A stretch of 64,000 nucleotides of DNA from NCBI RefSeq assembly GCF_028372415.1, contig NC_092876.1, forward strand, positions 225,543,528-225,607,527, given 5' to 3'. The stretch is from Notamacropus eugenii. Lineage: Eukaryota > Chordata > Mammalia > Diprotodontia > Macropodidae. Numbering within the stretch: the first letter of the stretch is position 1; every line of letters begins with the position of its first letter. A program made the translations under genes and the position numbers. Positions 34,960 to 46,989 of this stretch are shown here, one piece after another. A model generated the notes under the pieces. It saw nothing but the letters and a program-made list of their open reading frames with translations. It made no database searches and was not told the origin of the DNA.

Positions 34960-36990
34960 AAGGGGGGGTTAAGACTTAAAGAACAAAGCTGAATGCATGG
35001 AGAACTCACTAATCAAATAAATTGGTGGGTTTTTTAGATATATGAAAACATTAGGAAAACAATCTAATTGATCATATTGAAAACAAACTATCTCCAAACT
35101 GCATAATGCAGAAAACCTCTGACAAAATATAACATTCATTTCTGCTAAAATCTCTAAAAGTCATAGGCATGAGACCATTCTTTTTTTTTTTTTTTCCTTA
35201 GGTCACCACGGCTAAATGATTTGCCAAGGGTCACACAACTAGTAAGTCTCTTGGGTTGAATTTTAACTCAGGTCCTCCTGACTCCAGGGCCAGTGCTCTA
35301 TTCACTGTGCTACCTAGCTACTCTATGACCGTTTCTAACATGATAAAAAGTATTTACTTTAAGTCCAAAGCTAACATCTCATTATTTGCAATGAGGAGAC
35401 ATTAAAAGCTTTCTTAGATGATGCAAGAGTAAGGTAAGGATGCTCTGTCTCCACTAGTTTTAGAAATATTTATTTTAGTTCTAGAAATATTAATGAGCAA
35501 TAAGACAGGAGAAAGAAATTAAAGATACCAACATAAACAAGAAGCAAAATTTTTGTCTATTTGCTGGTGGTTTACTTAGAAACCTTAGGCAATTAGAAAT
35601 GAAACAAACCAAAACAGTAGCTTTACTGAAGTATCAGGATGCAAAATAAATCCATAAAAAATCGATAGAATTTTTATATAACAATAATATGTTCTAGGAA
35701 GAGATAGTGGAAATGGAAGTTACATTCAAAATAGCTACAAAACACATAAAATATTTAGGAGCCATTCTAACAACGCATATTTTAGACTCAAATGAATATG
35801 CTTGCACCACATTTTCAAGAATTAAAGAACATTCTAAATATTTGGATAGATAGTCATTGTTCATGGTTGCACCAACCTAAGAAAAATTACAGTAGTTCCA
35901 AAATTAATTTAAAAATTGAGTGTCATGCCAATTAAATTTCCAAAGAATATATTTTAAAGAGCTAGAGATGAAATAATAACAAAAGTCACCAAAAATAGCA
36001 AAAGTTTAGCATCTCAAGGAAAATAATGGGAAAAAACACATAGGAATAAAGAGTAAATGGTACTTCCAGATCTAAAATTATATTAGAAAACATAATCATA
36101 ACAACTGTTTGGTACTTGATTAAGAAAAAACAAAAAGAGCAGTGGAACAATTTAAATGAAGAATAAGAAACAAACTACATAATTCAATAAGCAGAAAATG
36201 GAAATTAATTGGGAAAGAACTCCTTATTAAATAATATCTTCTGGGAAAACTGGGAAGTAATTTGGCAGAATTTAGGCTTAGAATAAAATGTTGGACCACA
36301 TACTCAAATAAGCTCAAATTGGACATATACCTTCAGTATTAAGGGTCACCCTGTAAAATAAATGAGAAAAGAACCAGTGACTGGGGATAGGGGTGGGGAG
36401 GTGCTTTTAAGAAAGGGATAGAATTGAGTCAAAAGAAATGAAATAGGTTATGTCAGTTACTTGAAAATGAAAAGCAAAGTTTCATAAACAAATGCAACTA
36501 GGATAAGAAAGGAAGCTATTTATTAGGGTGAAAATCTTTGCAACAATAATCTTTGAAAAGCATTTGATAGGCAAGATGTAAAAGGTACTAACACTAATAT
36601 ATAAGAAACTATTTTTTAATAGGTAATTGAGCAAAAGTTATGAACAAGCATTTCTCAAAAGAATAATTGCAAGCCATTCATAATTATACGAAAGATTGTT
36701 TAAATCATTATTAATAAGAAAAATGAAGATTGAAACACTTCTAAGATTTTATTTCACTTCTAGCAAATTGGTAAAGATGACAGAAAGTGAAAGTAATTGT
36801 TTTTGGATTGACTGTAAAAATACAGGCATACTAATACATTATAGGAGGAGCTATAAATTGCCCAACCATTCTGGAAAGCAGTTTGGAATTATGCTTTTAA
36901 AAAATGAATAAAATGTTCTTCCTTTGATCCAGAGATCCCACTGCTAAATATATTCACCAGACAGAACCCATCCTCTTTCTAGCTGTTAGG
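34960..36990 (+). pseudogene. LINE-1 ORF2 3' part and 3' region, old copy
   Basis: The plus strand follows the distal ORF2 order of L1: 'atgcagaaaacctctgacaaaatataac' (about 35106), 'gcaataagacaggagaaagaaattaaag' (about 35498), 'tagctacaaaacacataaaatatttagga' (about 35732), 'ctgggaaaactgggaagtaatttggcagaatttaggctt' (about 36240), 'gatccagagatcccactgctaaatat' (about 36927). Stops occur throughout. A SINE splits it at 35190-35325. The 5' half is absent. Confidence 0.8.
35190..35325 (-). repeat. tRNA-derived SINE inserted in L1, antisense
   Basis: Starts with poly-T (antisense A-tail). It continues 'gatttgccaagggtcacacaactagtaagtctc...aactcaggtcctcctgactccagggccagtgctctattcactgtgctacctagcta', the complement of the SINE head. 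The L1 resumes immediately afterwards. Confidence 0.85.
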
Positions 36991-37064
36991 AAATTTTTAA
37001 AATGGGGGCTCAGAATAATTGTGATTGAATTTAGAAGACAACCAAATGGACTTTAGGGGCCATT

Positions 37065-37140
37065 AGGCAGGAGGAAAGATAAAAAGGAGGAAAAAAGAAA
37101 AAAGAAGGAAGAAAGAAAGGAAAAAGAATGAAAGAGATTA
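37065..37140. repeat. Purine-rich (GGAA/GAAA)n tract
   Basis: About 75 bases of almost only A and G on the plus strand. Confidence 0.8.
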
Positions 37141-37144
37141 CAAA

Positions 37145-38445
37145 GAGCTAGTAGTGCATCAAGAATAGATCATACTAGACTGACCTTATTGTCTTTTGTG
37201 ACATGGAAGAAACGAAAGGGAAGGGAATAAGCACTTAGCACATACTATGTATCAGTTGTTGTGCTAAGTGCTTTTTAAAAATATTATCTCATTTGATTCT
37301 TACAACAAGCCTGTGAAGTAGGTGCTATTATTATTTTCCTGACTTGCCCAGGTCATATGACTAGTGTGTGTCTGATGTTGGATTTTAATTCAGGTCTTCC
37401 TCATTTCAGGAAATGTGGATATGGTTACTGAAAGTGGTCAGATCAAGGGAATGCTAAAGTTATGGTTAACCTAGATTTTGATAAAACATCTCTTATAGTC
37501 TTTCGAAAAAGACGTTGGAGATATAGACTAGATGACAGTATAATCAGATAAATTAAAAACTGGTTAAATGCTAAACTCAAAGAGTAGTTATTCATGGTTC
37601 AGCATCATCATGGCAAGAAGTCTCCCTTGGAGTACCCTAGCAATCTATTGTTTTACCTATGCTAGTTAACATTTTTTAATCAACGTTTAATAATTTAACA
37701 ATGTTATCTATGACTTGGATAAGGGTAGAGATAATATGCTTATCAAATTTGCAGAAGACATTATAGGATGAGATTGCTAACACATTGGATGACATAAACA
37801 GGATAAAAAATTCTTGATAGTCTACATTATTGGGATAAATACTAAATATGTATATATCTTTATATTTGGTTCTAAAATTCAAACTTATAAATGTGCAGTA
37901 GAGAAGGCACAGTTAGACAGTAGGTTTTTTGAAGAAGGTAAGGGAGTTTTAATGGACTTGAAAATTTAATTTGAGTTAGCAATGTGTGATAGCTGCCAAA
38001 AGAATGTGATCTTGGGCTTCTTTATGAGAGTTATAGTTTTCAGAAATAGGAGGTGATAGCCCTTGTGTATTCTGTCCTGGTCAGACTACATTTGGAGTAT
38101 TGTTTTCAGTTTTGGGAACCCAGTTTAGGAAGGTCAGTAATATACTTGAGGATGGTGAAGAGCATTGAGCTCATGTCACAGGGGACTCAGTGGAAAGAAC
38201 TGGAGATGTTTAACCTGGAGAAGACTCAATAGGAACATGATTATTGTCTCCACTTAGAAGGGCTATTACGGGGAAGAAGGGTTAGACTTTTTCTGTTTGG
38301 TCCTAGCAGTAATAACCAGGGAAAAAAATGGGTGGAAGTTTCAAAGGAGTAGATTTAAGTTTGAAGGGAAAACTTTCTAAGAGTTAGTTATACAGAGTGG
38401 AAGTGACTGCTTTAGATTGTAATGGATTTTCTCTCATTGGAAGGT
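37145..38445 (+). pseudogene. CR1/L3 LINE relic
   Basis: Recognisable CR1/L3 wording runs in order: 'atcaagaatagatcatactagactgacctta' (about 37160), 'cagactacatttggagtattgttttcagttttgggaaccc' (about 38090), 'ggtgaagagcattgagctcatg' (about 38155), 'ctggagatgtttaacctggagaagact' (about 38200), 'gggttagactttttctgtttgg' (about 38280), 'gggtggaagtttcaaaggagtagatttaag' (about 38330). It is the 3' part of the RT gene plus tail, heavily mutated, with a CORE-SINE inserted at about 37230-37425. Confidence 0.8.
37230..37425 (-). repeat. CORE-SINE inside the L3 relic, antisense
   Basis: 'gcacttagcacatactatgtatcagttgttgtgctaagtgctttttaaaaatattatctcatttgattcttacaacaagcctgtgaagtaggtgctattat' followed by 'gacttgcccaggtcatatgactag' and 'attcaggtcttcctcatttc'. 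Confidence 0.85.
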
Positions 38446-38451
38446 AAGAAG

Positions 38452-38716
38452 GAGACAAGCATTTATTAAGCACCTACCTATGTGTCAGGCACTGTACTAA
38501 ATGCTTTACAAATATTTTGGTACTCATTTGATGCTCACAACAATTTTGTGAGGTGGGTGCTATTGTTCCCATTTTACACTTTAGGAAACTGAGGCAAATA
38601 GAGGATAAGTGACTTGCTCATAGTCACATAGCTAAATGTCTGAGGTCATATTTGAACACAGGTCTTTATGATGCCAGTGGCCACACTCTATCCACTGTGC
38701 CACCCAGATGCCTGTA
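38452..38716 (-). repeat. Full-length CORE-SINE (THER1-like), antisense
   Basis: All blocks are present, from the L2-like tail ('acaagcatttattaagcacctacctatgtgtcaggcactgtactaaatgctttacaaatat') through the core ('ttgtgaggtgggtgctattgttcccattttacac...aaactgaggcaaatagagg') to the tRNA-like head ('ctctatccactgtgccacccagatgcc'). It is one of the best-preserved SINEs here. Confidence 0.9.
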
Positions 38717-40307
38717 GGCAGCCTACCAGGCTTCAAATTGGGGCTTAAGGATCGTTGGTTAGGAACATAATGTGGATTCTTTTTTTGAGTAAGGGTCATA
38801 TCAGATAGTTGTTGAAATCTCTACCACATCTAAAATTCTTTGCTTCTATGGAATGGTAGTTTGTAGCTTCTAACTCATAGCATACAAAGACAGATATCAC
38901 TAGTATTTTAATATGATTGCTTCCATATATGTTCTTAATTTTTCTAATGATCCCCAAAGAAAAGGCAGGGACTTACTGAGCTCTCCCAAATTCCCCTCCA
39001 AACAACTTTAAATAACACCTCCAAACAAATTCTGGAGTGACAGAACCCACAATAGGATGGGGTGAAAGAATTTTCCAGCCAAGAAAAATCAGGTTTGCAG
39101 GGAAAGGTCTATCCCACTGGGGTGAGAATGGAGTGTACTCTAGTGCAGTCTGTGGCAGTTTAGACCTCACTGCCGCAAACCAAGAGTAGATCTTGGGGGT
39201 GACTGAATCAATGGGGAAAGCTGCTGCTAGAGCTCTCAGCCAATAAGACAGTAAGGAAATTAAACAACTGATCAGGAGCAGGTTATAGGGGTCTCTTTGT
39301 TGGCATTGGATGCAGTTGCATTACCAGTACTCAGATCCAGGTTGAAGTCCTGGGTATCAGTCCTAGACAAAGAAGAATACAAACACACCAGAACTTGTGA
39401 CCACAGGGGAATGGTGATGCTGGTCACAGTTCCAAGACTGAAAAGAGTACTTTTGGTCACTTACAGACCAAGAGGGTCTTCTTAAATCACACCACCTTGG
39501 AAAAACTGAAAGCTTACAACCCAACAGCACTAGCTCTGAAAAGAGCTGCACAAAAAACATGTAGCTTGTAATACTGCCCCCTCCATCCTGGGAGCAGAGC
39601 CCAACTTTTAATATAAAGCTAGAAGTCAAGAAATGGGCTTGAAAAAATGAATAAAGAACAGCAACAAAAAAGATCCTGACCATGGAAAGTTGCTTTAGTG
39701 ACAAGGAAGATCAAAACAAAAACTCAGAAGACAACAAAACCAAAATTGTTACATCCACAGCCTCAAAGAAAAACGTTCATTGGTATCAGGCCCTCCAAAA
39801 ATTCCTGGAAGAGCTCAAAAAGGATTTTAAAAATCAAATAAGAGAGGTAAAAGAAAAACTGGGAAAAGAAATGAAAGCAATGAAAGAAAGTCATGGAGAA
39901 AGTATCAACAGCTTGGTAAAGGAGGCACAAAAAAGTACTGAAGAAAATAATACTAAAAAAAAACCAGACCAGGCCAAATGGTAAAAGAGGTACAAAAATT
40001 CACTGAAAAGAAGAACGTAAAAAGAAGAATTGTCCAGATGGAAAAAGAAAAAGATGTACACATGCTCACTGAAGAAAATATTTTTTTAAAAATTAGAATT
40101 TGACAAGTAGAAGCTAATGACTCCATAAGACACCAAGAAGCAATAAACCAAAATCAGAAGAATGAAAAAATAGAAGAAAGTGCAAACTATCTCATTGGAA
40201 AAACAACTGTCCAGAAAACAAATTAAGGAGAGATAATTTAAAAATTATTGGAACATATATTAAAAAAGAATTATTGGAATACATGAAAGCCATGATAAAA
40301 AGAAGTC

Positions 40308-40442
40308 ATTTTTTTTTTCTTTTTGGAGTTAATTGGAGGTTAAGTGACTTTTTCAATGTCACATAGCTAATAAGTAGCTGAGGTGGATTTAGAACTCAGG
40401 TCCTTCTGGCTCCAGAGCTGGTCCTTTCTCCACTGACTGTGG
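40308..40442 (-). repeat. MIR-like SINE inside copy A, antisense
   Basis: Poly-T followed by 'ggaggttaagtgactttttcaatgtcacatagctaataagtagctgaggtggatttagaactcaggtccttctggctccagagctggtc'. Confidence 0.75.
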
Positions 40443-40446
40443 ACAT

Positions 40447-40937
40447 CATCTTTCTTTTGTTTCTTTTTTTCTTTTTTAATTTAGTATTTTATTATTCCCC
40501 AGTTACATGTAAAAACAATTTTCAACATTCATTTTGAGTTCCAAATTCTCTCCCTTCCTCCCTTATCAGCTTCCCTCCCAGTTGAGAAGACAAGCAATTT
40601 GATAGAGGTTATACATGTATGCAAAATGCTTCTTAATAGTCATATTGTGAAAGAAAAACACAAAAAATCCCTCAAGAAACACAAAGAAAGTAAAAAGAAC
40701 TATGCTTCAAACTGCATTCACACAACATCAGTTCTTTGTCTGGAGATGGATAGCATTTTTCATAAGTCCTTCAGAGCAGTCTTGGATTGTTGTATTGCTG
40801 AGAACAGTTAAGTTATTCACAGTTGGTCACCCTACAATGTTGCTGTTACTTTCTACATGGTACATTTCACTTTGCATCAGCTCATGTAAGTCTTTCCAGG
40901 TATCTCTGAGAGCATCCTGCTCATCATTTCCTATAGT
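40447..40937 (-). repeat. Antisense L1 3' end inserted in copy A
   Basis: The plus strand shows the complement of an L1 3'UTR ('ccagttacatgtaaaaacaattttcaacattcattttgagttccaaattctctccc') running back into distal ORF2 ('gtacatttcactttgcatcagctcatgtaagtctttccaggt'). A T-rich start at 40455-40485 is the antisense A-tail. The host ORF1 sequence resumes near 40940. The two frames of 70 and 92 codons in it are spurious. Confidence 0.8.
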
Positions 40938-43000
40938 AAGACATAATCTTTCAAGAAATTTTCATGGAAAACTGTTCTGATATTTTAGAACTAGTAGGTA
41001 AAACAGCAATTGAAAGAATTCACCGTTCAACTCCTGAAAGAGATCCCAAAATGAAAACTCTCAGGAATATTATAGCCAAATTCCATAGCTCCTAGGTCAA
41101 GGAGCAAAGAGCTTTGCTGTTGCAAAGAATGAGAGAGAAGCAATTCAGATATTGTGGAGCCACAGTCAGGATGACATAAGATTTAGTAATTTCCATATTA
41201 AAGGACCAGAGGGCTTGGAATTTGATATTATGGAAGACAAAGGATCTAGGATTACAACTAAGAATTAGTTCTACTGAATGAAATAGAAGACTTTCAAGCA
41301 TTCCTGATGAAAAGGCCAGAGCTGAAGGAAAAAAAATGTGACTTTTAAATATAAGATTCAAGATAAACATAAAAAGGTAAACAGGAAAGAGAAATTATAA
41401 GTAATTCAGTAAAATTAAGCTGTTTACATTCCTACATCAGAAGATGATACTTGAATTCATTATTTTCTTGCAGTTAGAAGGAGTATGCATAGTGGGCATG
41501 GATGTGAGTTGAGTATGAAGGGATGATCTCCAAAAGAACCAAATTAAGGGGTAAGAAAGAGGAATGCACTGGGAGAAGTAAAATGGAGCAAATTACCTCA
41601 CATAAAAGAGGCATTAAAGAACTTTTACAATTGAGGGAATGATAGGGGAGGTGGGCAGAAGCCCTTGAACCTTACTCTCATCTACATTGGCTCAAAGAGG
41701 GAATAACTTACTCTTTTGAGTGTAGAAATCTGTCTTACCCAATGGGAAAGTAAGAAGAGGGAGATAAGAGAATGGGGTGGAACTGATAGAAAGGAGGTCA
41801 GATTGAGAAAGTAGTCAGAAATAAAACACTTTCAAGGAAGACAAGGTAAAAAGGAGAGAGAGAGAGAGAGTAGGATAAATGGGGAAAATAGGATGGAGGG
41901 AAATAATATTAGTAATTATAACTGTGAAAAAATTTTTGCATCAGATATCTCTGATAGAAACCTCATTTCTCAAATATATAGAGAACTGAGTCAAAATTTT
42001 AAAAGTAGAGCCATTCTTTAATTGATAAATGGTCAAATGATATGAACTGGCAGTTTTCAGACAAAGTAATCAAAGTTATCCATAGTCATATGAAAAATTG
42101 CTCTAAATCCCTATTGACTAGAGAAATGCAAATTAAAATAAATCTAAGGTACCTAATCTTCATCTATCCAATTGGCTAATATGACAGAAAAGGAAAATGA
42201 CAAATATTGGAGGGGATTGGGAAAATTGAGGCACTAAAGCAGTGTGGGTGAAATTATGAATTGATTTAACTGTTCTGTAGAGCAATTGGGAACAATGCCC
42301 AGAAGGCTTTAAAACCATGCATACGCTTTTACCCAGCAATACCACTACAAGACCTGTATCCCAAGAAGACAAAAGAAGAAAAAAGAAAATGACCTTTGTG
42401 TACAAAAATATTACTAGCAGGTCCATTTGTTGTAGCAAGGAATTTGAAATTGAAGGAATGTCTATTTATTGGTGAATGGCTGACCAAGTTGTGGTATATG
42501 ATTGTGATGGAATACTATTGTGATATTACAGGAAATGATAAACAGTATGCTGTCATAAAAACCTGGAAAGACTTACATGGAATGATGCAAAGTGAAGTGA
42601 GCAGAATCAGAACATGTGCGCAGTAATAGCAATAGTATATGATGGTCAGCGGTGAATGACTTTAGCTAGTCTCAGCAGTACAACTTTGAAGGATTTATGA
42701 TGAAAAAGGCTATCCATCTCCAGAGAAAGAACTGATGGAGTCTGAGTGCATTGAAGCATTTTTTTTGCTTTATTTTTCTTGGTACTTTTTGTTGTTTTGC
42801 TTTATTTTCTTTCACAGTATGACTAATATGGAAATGTGTTTTGCATGACTGCACATGTATAACCTATATTAGTTTGCTTGCCTTCTCAATGAGGGGGAAG
42901 GGGAAAGAAGGAGGAAGAGAATTTGAAACTTAAAATTAAAAAAAATTAAAATTACTTTTACATGTAATTTTTAAGAATCAACAAAATCTATTTAAAAAAA

Positions 43001-43685
43001 GTTGAGGAAAGCATGCAGCACCATCCCCACATCATTCACTCATTTCTTGTTGTGACTAAAGCTCTTTCATTGTATTTTTGTTTTTTCCCTTACAGAATAA
43101 TGTTTTTTAAATCCTTGAGCAAATTAACTTTTGTTTGCACTAAAGTAACTCTTTAGTAGATATGAGAGAAATCTCCCCTTTTTGTTTTTATTGGTCCTAG
43201 TGCTAAGTTTCATAGTGAGTTGTTGCTTCCTTAGTTGATCTGAGGCCCACACTTGTTTGTTTTTAAAATTCCCAATTGTCTACATGTAATTTCCAGAGTG
43301 GGTGCATGGGGCTCTCTAGATCTATTTATGCTTCACCTCTTCAGAACACTACGTATGAATTTCCTAATTGTGTTTTGTATCAGTTACATAATGTAGCTAA
43401 TTTATTCACAAGGGTAGCATGAAACCATAAGGTTGAATTCCTCTTGAGTTTTCATGAACCTACAATTACTTTGTATGGACCAAATTCCTCTTTTATTTTG
43501 TCCCTTGATACACTTCTAGCTCCCTCAGATCAATTCGTTTTAGAAAATTTCCCTGTAGTAATTATATTCACCCTTCCAAAGACCTATAATAACTCTGGGT
43601 CCAATTACTTGCTTCTTAAACTGGCCCTTTAAAAAGATGGACTCAGAGAAACTGATTAAGATTGATCAGAAGATGCTAGGATCTA
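43001..43685. other. Unassigned sequence
   Basis: T-rich, no gene or repeat family recognised. Confidence 0.4.
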
Positions 43686-43687
43686 AA

Positions 43688-43850
43688 GCTTATAAGTCAT
43701 CTAGTCCACCCCTCTCAATTTCGAAATTGAGAGGTTAAATGACTTGCCCACAGTCAGTCACACAGTTTATAATTGCCAGTCAGCATTTGAACTGAAAACT
43801 TTGGATTGTATTAAGCTACAGCTGCTTCACCAGCTAGGATTTTGTTTTAC
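43688..43850 (-). repeat. MIR-like SINE, antisense
   Basis: 'aagtcatctagtccacccctctcaatttc', 'gagaggttaaatgacttgcccacagtcagtcacacag', 'catttgaactgaaaactttgg'. It contains a small TCAATTTCGAAATTGA palindrome. Confidence 0.75.
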
Positions 43851-44184
43851 TTTATAGACTGAGCAGCAGTTTCTCATAAAGAAATTATTTAATTTTTTAA
43901 AAATAAAAACAATAATGGACCTAATCTGAACATTGACCTAGCTCCTTGGGGTTTCCTTAAGATTAAAAGTCAAGACTGGAAATGACATTTGTAGTAGTAT
44001 ATACTCTTAAGATGTCAAGTTGAATGCTACCCTTGGAGATGAACTTATCAATGTGGCCTCATCAGGTACTTTTATTTTAAAATGGAAGGCAGTTTCAGGG
44101 AGACAAAACATTGGAAAAAATGTCATTCTCCATGCAAATAAGACCTCGAAGATACTTTATTATTTTAAACTTTTGTTCAAACTA

Positions 44185-44338
44185 GTCTCATAGGATTCCA
44201 AGATTTAGAGTTAGAGGGGGACCTTGGAAGCCATCTAGGCTAACCTCCTCATTTTACAACTGAGGTTCAGTTGCTTTGCCTAAAGTCAGGTAAATAGTAA
44301 GATTTACAGGTAGAATATGAACCCAGATCTTTTTATAC
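44185..44338 (-). repeat. MIR-like SINE, antisense
   Basis: 'ctcataggattccaagatttagagttagagggggaccttggaagccatctaggctaacctcctcattttacaactgagg' and 'gaacccagatctttttat'. Confidence 0.8.
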
Positions 44339-44355
44339 TGATTGGTACAGTTCAG

Positions 44356-44384
44356 GCACACACACACACACACACACAGACATA

Positions 44385-44432
<48 letters not shown>
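44356..44432. repeat. (CA)n microsatellite
   Basis: About 38 CA units with a GACATACT interruption at 44378-44386. Confidence 0.95.
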
Positions 44433-44434
<2 letters not shown>

Positions 44435-44502
44435 CCAAACAGACCCAGAAGAAGAAAATGATCGTTCCTCAGGTAGCTTCCTTATGAGCTCCTTTTGCAT
44501 GA

Positions 44503-44637
<135 letters not shown>

Positions 44638-44639
44638 TT

Positions 44640-45125
44640 TTAAATGTTAATTTCCATCCTTTGATTCACACAGAGCCAGATACTGTACTTCTTTGCCATA
44701 GCAACTATATCTTGGTGAAACTCAGCTTTCTTATCCAAATGAGTCATGCATTTGGCAGTGACAGTATGAGTGAACCAAGCACTGCAGCATCCATATTCTT
44801 GTGTAAAGAAAAGACCTGCTACATGAATGTGTGGGCTGTAAACAGAACAAAGGGGTTATCTGTAATTCAGACTAAAAATAAGTTGCCAAGTTGGCAACAA
44901 CATTTTGACCACGGCCACTCTCTAGGAAAGCTTCCAGGGAAAAATAGTGTTTCTGTTTTTCCTTAAAAAGCACTGAAATTAAAAAACTCAGCTCCTGAAC
45001 CTCATTTCCCCTCTTTCTACACTTTATTTTAAGGATCCTATTTCATTTGGCCATAGTACATCCAATCATGTAATAGTAAGTTTGCCTATGTGTCAGAGAT
45101 ACTCTTGTATGGGATTAATCATTTG
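44640..45125. other. Unassigned sequence
   Basis: No repeat family or credible exon seen. Confidence 0.4.
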
Positions 45126-45129
45126 GGAA

Positions 45130-45690
45130 CACAGGCAACAGGAGGACAGTTACTAAACTGACATTCCTAAAAACCATCTCTGACCATTTCATCTTCCTTT
45201 CTCTCTAGGATAAAACATAAAATCCTTACTCTTACATTCTCATATCTTTCCATATTACTACCCTTCACACTCTGTGATCCAAATTGGCCTTACTATCTAT
45301 TTCTTCCTCATGACAATCCCCCTCCTATCTCTGTGCCTTTGTCCAGGCTGCTCTCTATGCCGGTCATTTATCTCTTCTTCCTCATTTTTTTTCTCTTGGA
45401 ACCCTTTGCTTTCCTCAAAATACAAACCATGACATTTTCTACAGGTAGGACGCCTTTTCTGATTATCCTCTTTGCCTTATTCCAACCCTTGTTGTTAGCA
45501 CTTGCTTACTTTTGAAAAAAATTATTTTGTATATTCCATATTTTACTTCTCTGTGTGTATGTTTTGTCATCCAGTTAAATGTAAACTCCTCAAGAGCAAG
45601 GAGTATTTCATTTTTGTCTTTGTATTCCAAGCTCCCAACACCTGGCACACAGCTGGCCGGCACTTAATCAATTAATGTTGGTTGAATTTT
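45130..45690 (+). repeat. L2 (LINE-2) 3' end
   Basis: 'ataaaacataaaatccttactcttacattc', 'gaaccctttgctttcctcaaaatacaaacc', then the tail 'ttaaatgtaaactcctcaagagcaaggagtatttcatttttgtctttgtattccaagctcccaacacctggcacac...cttaatcaattaatgttggttgaat'. 5'-truncated with no usable frame. Confidence 0.9.
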
Positions 45691-45694
45691 ATAA

Positions 45695-46375
45695 AATCCA
45701 TTATCCAACTCAGAGACTAACAGTGATGTCAGCAGGTAGGTTGTCAGTCTTGGAAAGAGGTTATTATAAAGTTTGAAATAGGTTTTTAATCACATGGCTA
45801 ACAAGTTCTATTTTCTTTATCTCTTGTCTATAAAATAAGAACTCAATCTTACCCAGTCACATGGCATTTTTATTCCCATAATCAGATAAGAACCTAGTGG
45901 GTTAGGTGAAAATATTTTGCGAAAATCTTGAAGGCTTTTCATTTTGCATAACAAGACTCACTATTAAGTATATCATTTTTCAAATCCAAAGGTGCTCCTG
46001 CTGACAGTGAACTGGCCTGTTTTCATAGTGTGTGCTTATATTTGTGTGTGTGTATTTATGAGTATGTGTTTGTGTGTGTATTTTCCCTTGGATATGACTT
46101 CTACCTGCTTTTAATAGGCTATTGCTATTTGTGCTGATATTTCTTTACCCCACAGGTTGTAGAACCTATTGCTATGATGCATTAAGTGTGGAGATGGATT
46201 TCTGTCTGTCGCTTATATAGGTAGTTTCATAATAGTCTCACCCTATGATAGCTTGGTCTATACACAGGAGGCTGGCTGTTGTTTCCCAGGAGTCTAGAAC
46301 TACATAATATTCCTGGAAGTGGTTGGCACTTGTATTCCTTTTTTTCCACTTTGGGTTCTTGTAATCGCCTAATTT
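45695..46375. other. Unassigned, with (GT)n-like stretch at 46025-46085
   Basis: Interrupted TG repeats only. No gene seen. Confidence 0.4.
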
Positions 46376-46543
46376 TCATCCAGTGGCAGTATGGATAGAG
46401 TGTTGGACTTGAGTGTTGAAGTCAAAAAGACATGCATTTGACTCAGATCTCTAAGATTCACTAGCTGTTTCACCAGGGGCAGGTTACTACATTTCTCTGA
46501 TCCTCAGTTTGCTCATCTGTAAAATGGTAGCAGTAATGTCTGT

Positions 46544-46688
46544 TGGTTGTTGTCCTTTGTTCTCGAAGAGGACCAAAATGACATCACCAGGATAAAGTGA
46601 AGTTTCATTGTGACCGACTGTGGCTGATCAGACCAGTGTGAGCTCAAAATTCTCTACCACAGGTTGGGCACAGATGGTCGATGTGAGT
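46544..46688 (-). mobile_element. 5'-truncated RTE LINE 3' end
   Basis: The complement of the RTE tail ('tggttgttgtcctttgttctcgaagaggaccaaaatgacatcacc', 'ggctgatcagaccagtgtgagctc'), matching 20630-20796. It is flanked by a perfect 11-base direct repeat GTAATGTCTGT (46533-46543 and 46689-46699), the target-site duplication of a 145-bp truncated insertion. Confidence 0.9.
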
Positions 46689-46719
46689 GTAATGTCTGTA
46701 TTATCACCTCATAGAGCTC

Positions 46720-46902
46720 TTCATCAGCTCATAGGATTTAGAAGTAAATCTTAAGGAGCGAACTAAGAAGGTCATCTGCTCCTTCATTTTGCAGGTGTGA
46801 AAAACTGAGATTGAGAGATTGTATGGTGAGTAGGCAAAAGAGCTTGTATCTGACTGAACCTAAACCCTCTGTCTCTTTCCGTTGCATCAAGCTGCCTCTA
46901 AA
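46720..46902 (-). repeat. MIR-like SINE, antisense
   Basis: 'gctcataggatttagaagtaaatcttaaggagcgaactaagaaggtcatctgctccttcattttgcaggtgtgaaaaactgagattg...ctgaacctaaaccctctgtctctttccgttgcatcaagctgcc'. Confidence 0.7.
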
Positions 46903-46989
46903 ATGACGTAAGATATGCGAAGTGCTTTATACACTGTATTAAATCGCTATATAAGTATCAGGTATTAGGATCATCATTCCACACAGCCT

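Larger units (their letters stand above)
39682..41370 (+). pseudogene. L1 ORF1 (RNA-binding coiled-coil protein) of copy A, broken
   Basis: An ATG at 39682 opens 100 intact codons: an acidic/Asn-rich N-terminus (MESCFSDKEDQ), then a heptad-like coiled coil (LEELKKDFKNQIREVKEKLG onward). The frame ends at 39984. The RRM and C-terminal domain sequence then continues in broken frames and is split by the insertions at 40308-40935. Intact L1 ORF1p forms trimers through the coiled coil and coats L1 RNA. This copy could give only the N-terminal part. Confidence 0.75.
38962..43000 (+). mobile_element. LINE-1 copy A with deleted ORF2 (HAL1-like)
   Basis: Order on the plus strand is a 5'UTR of about 720 bp (from 'ggcagggacttactgagctctc'), ORF1 from 39682, a linker (about 41370-41925), then a jump at about 41930-41940 into the last kilobase of ORF2, and the 3'UTR with an A-rich end near 43000. 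Endonuclease and nearly all of the RT are missing. The junction reads ATAACTGTGAAAAAATTTTT and recurs in copy B. Two later insertions sit inside ORF1. No clear target-site duplication was found. It is non-autonomous and inactive. Confidence 0.8.
46378..46985 (+). repeat. MIR-like CORE-SINE split by two insertions
   Basis: The head and core run 46378-46543 ('cctcagtttgctcatctgtaaaatggtagcagtaatg'). The element resumes at 46689-46725 ('gtaatgtctgtattatcacctcatagagct') and ends at about 46903-46985 ('gtgctttatacactgtattaaatcgctatataagtatcaggtatta'). The interruptions are an RTE 3' piece and an antisense SINE, so three generations are stacked. Confidence 0.75.
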
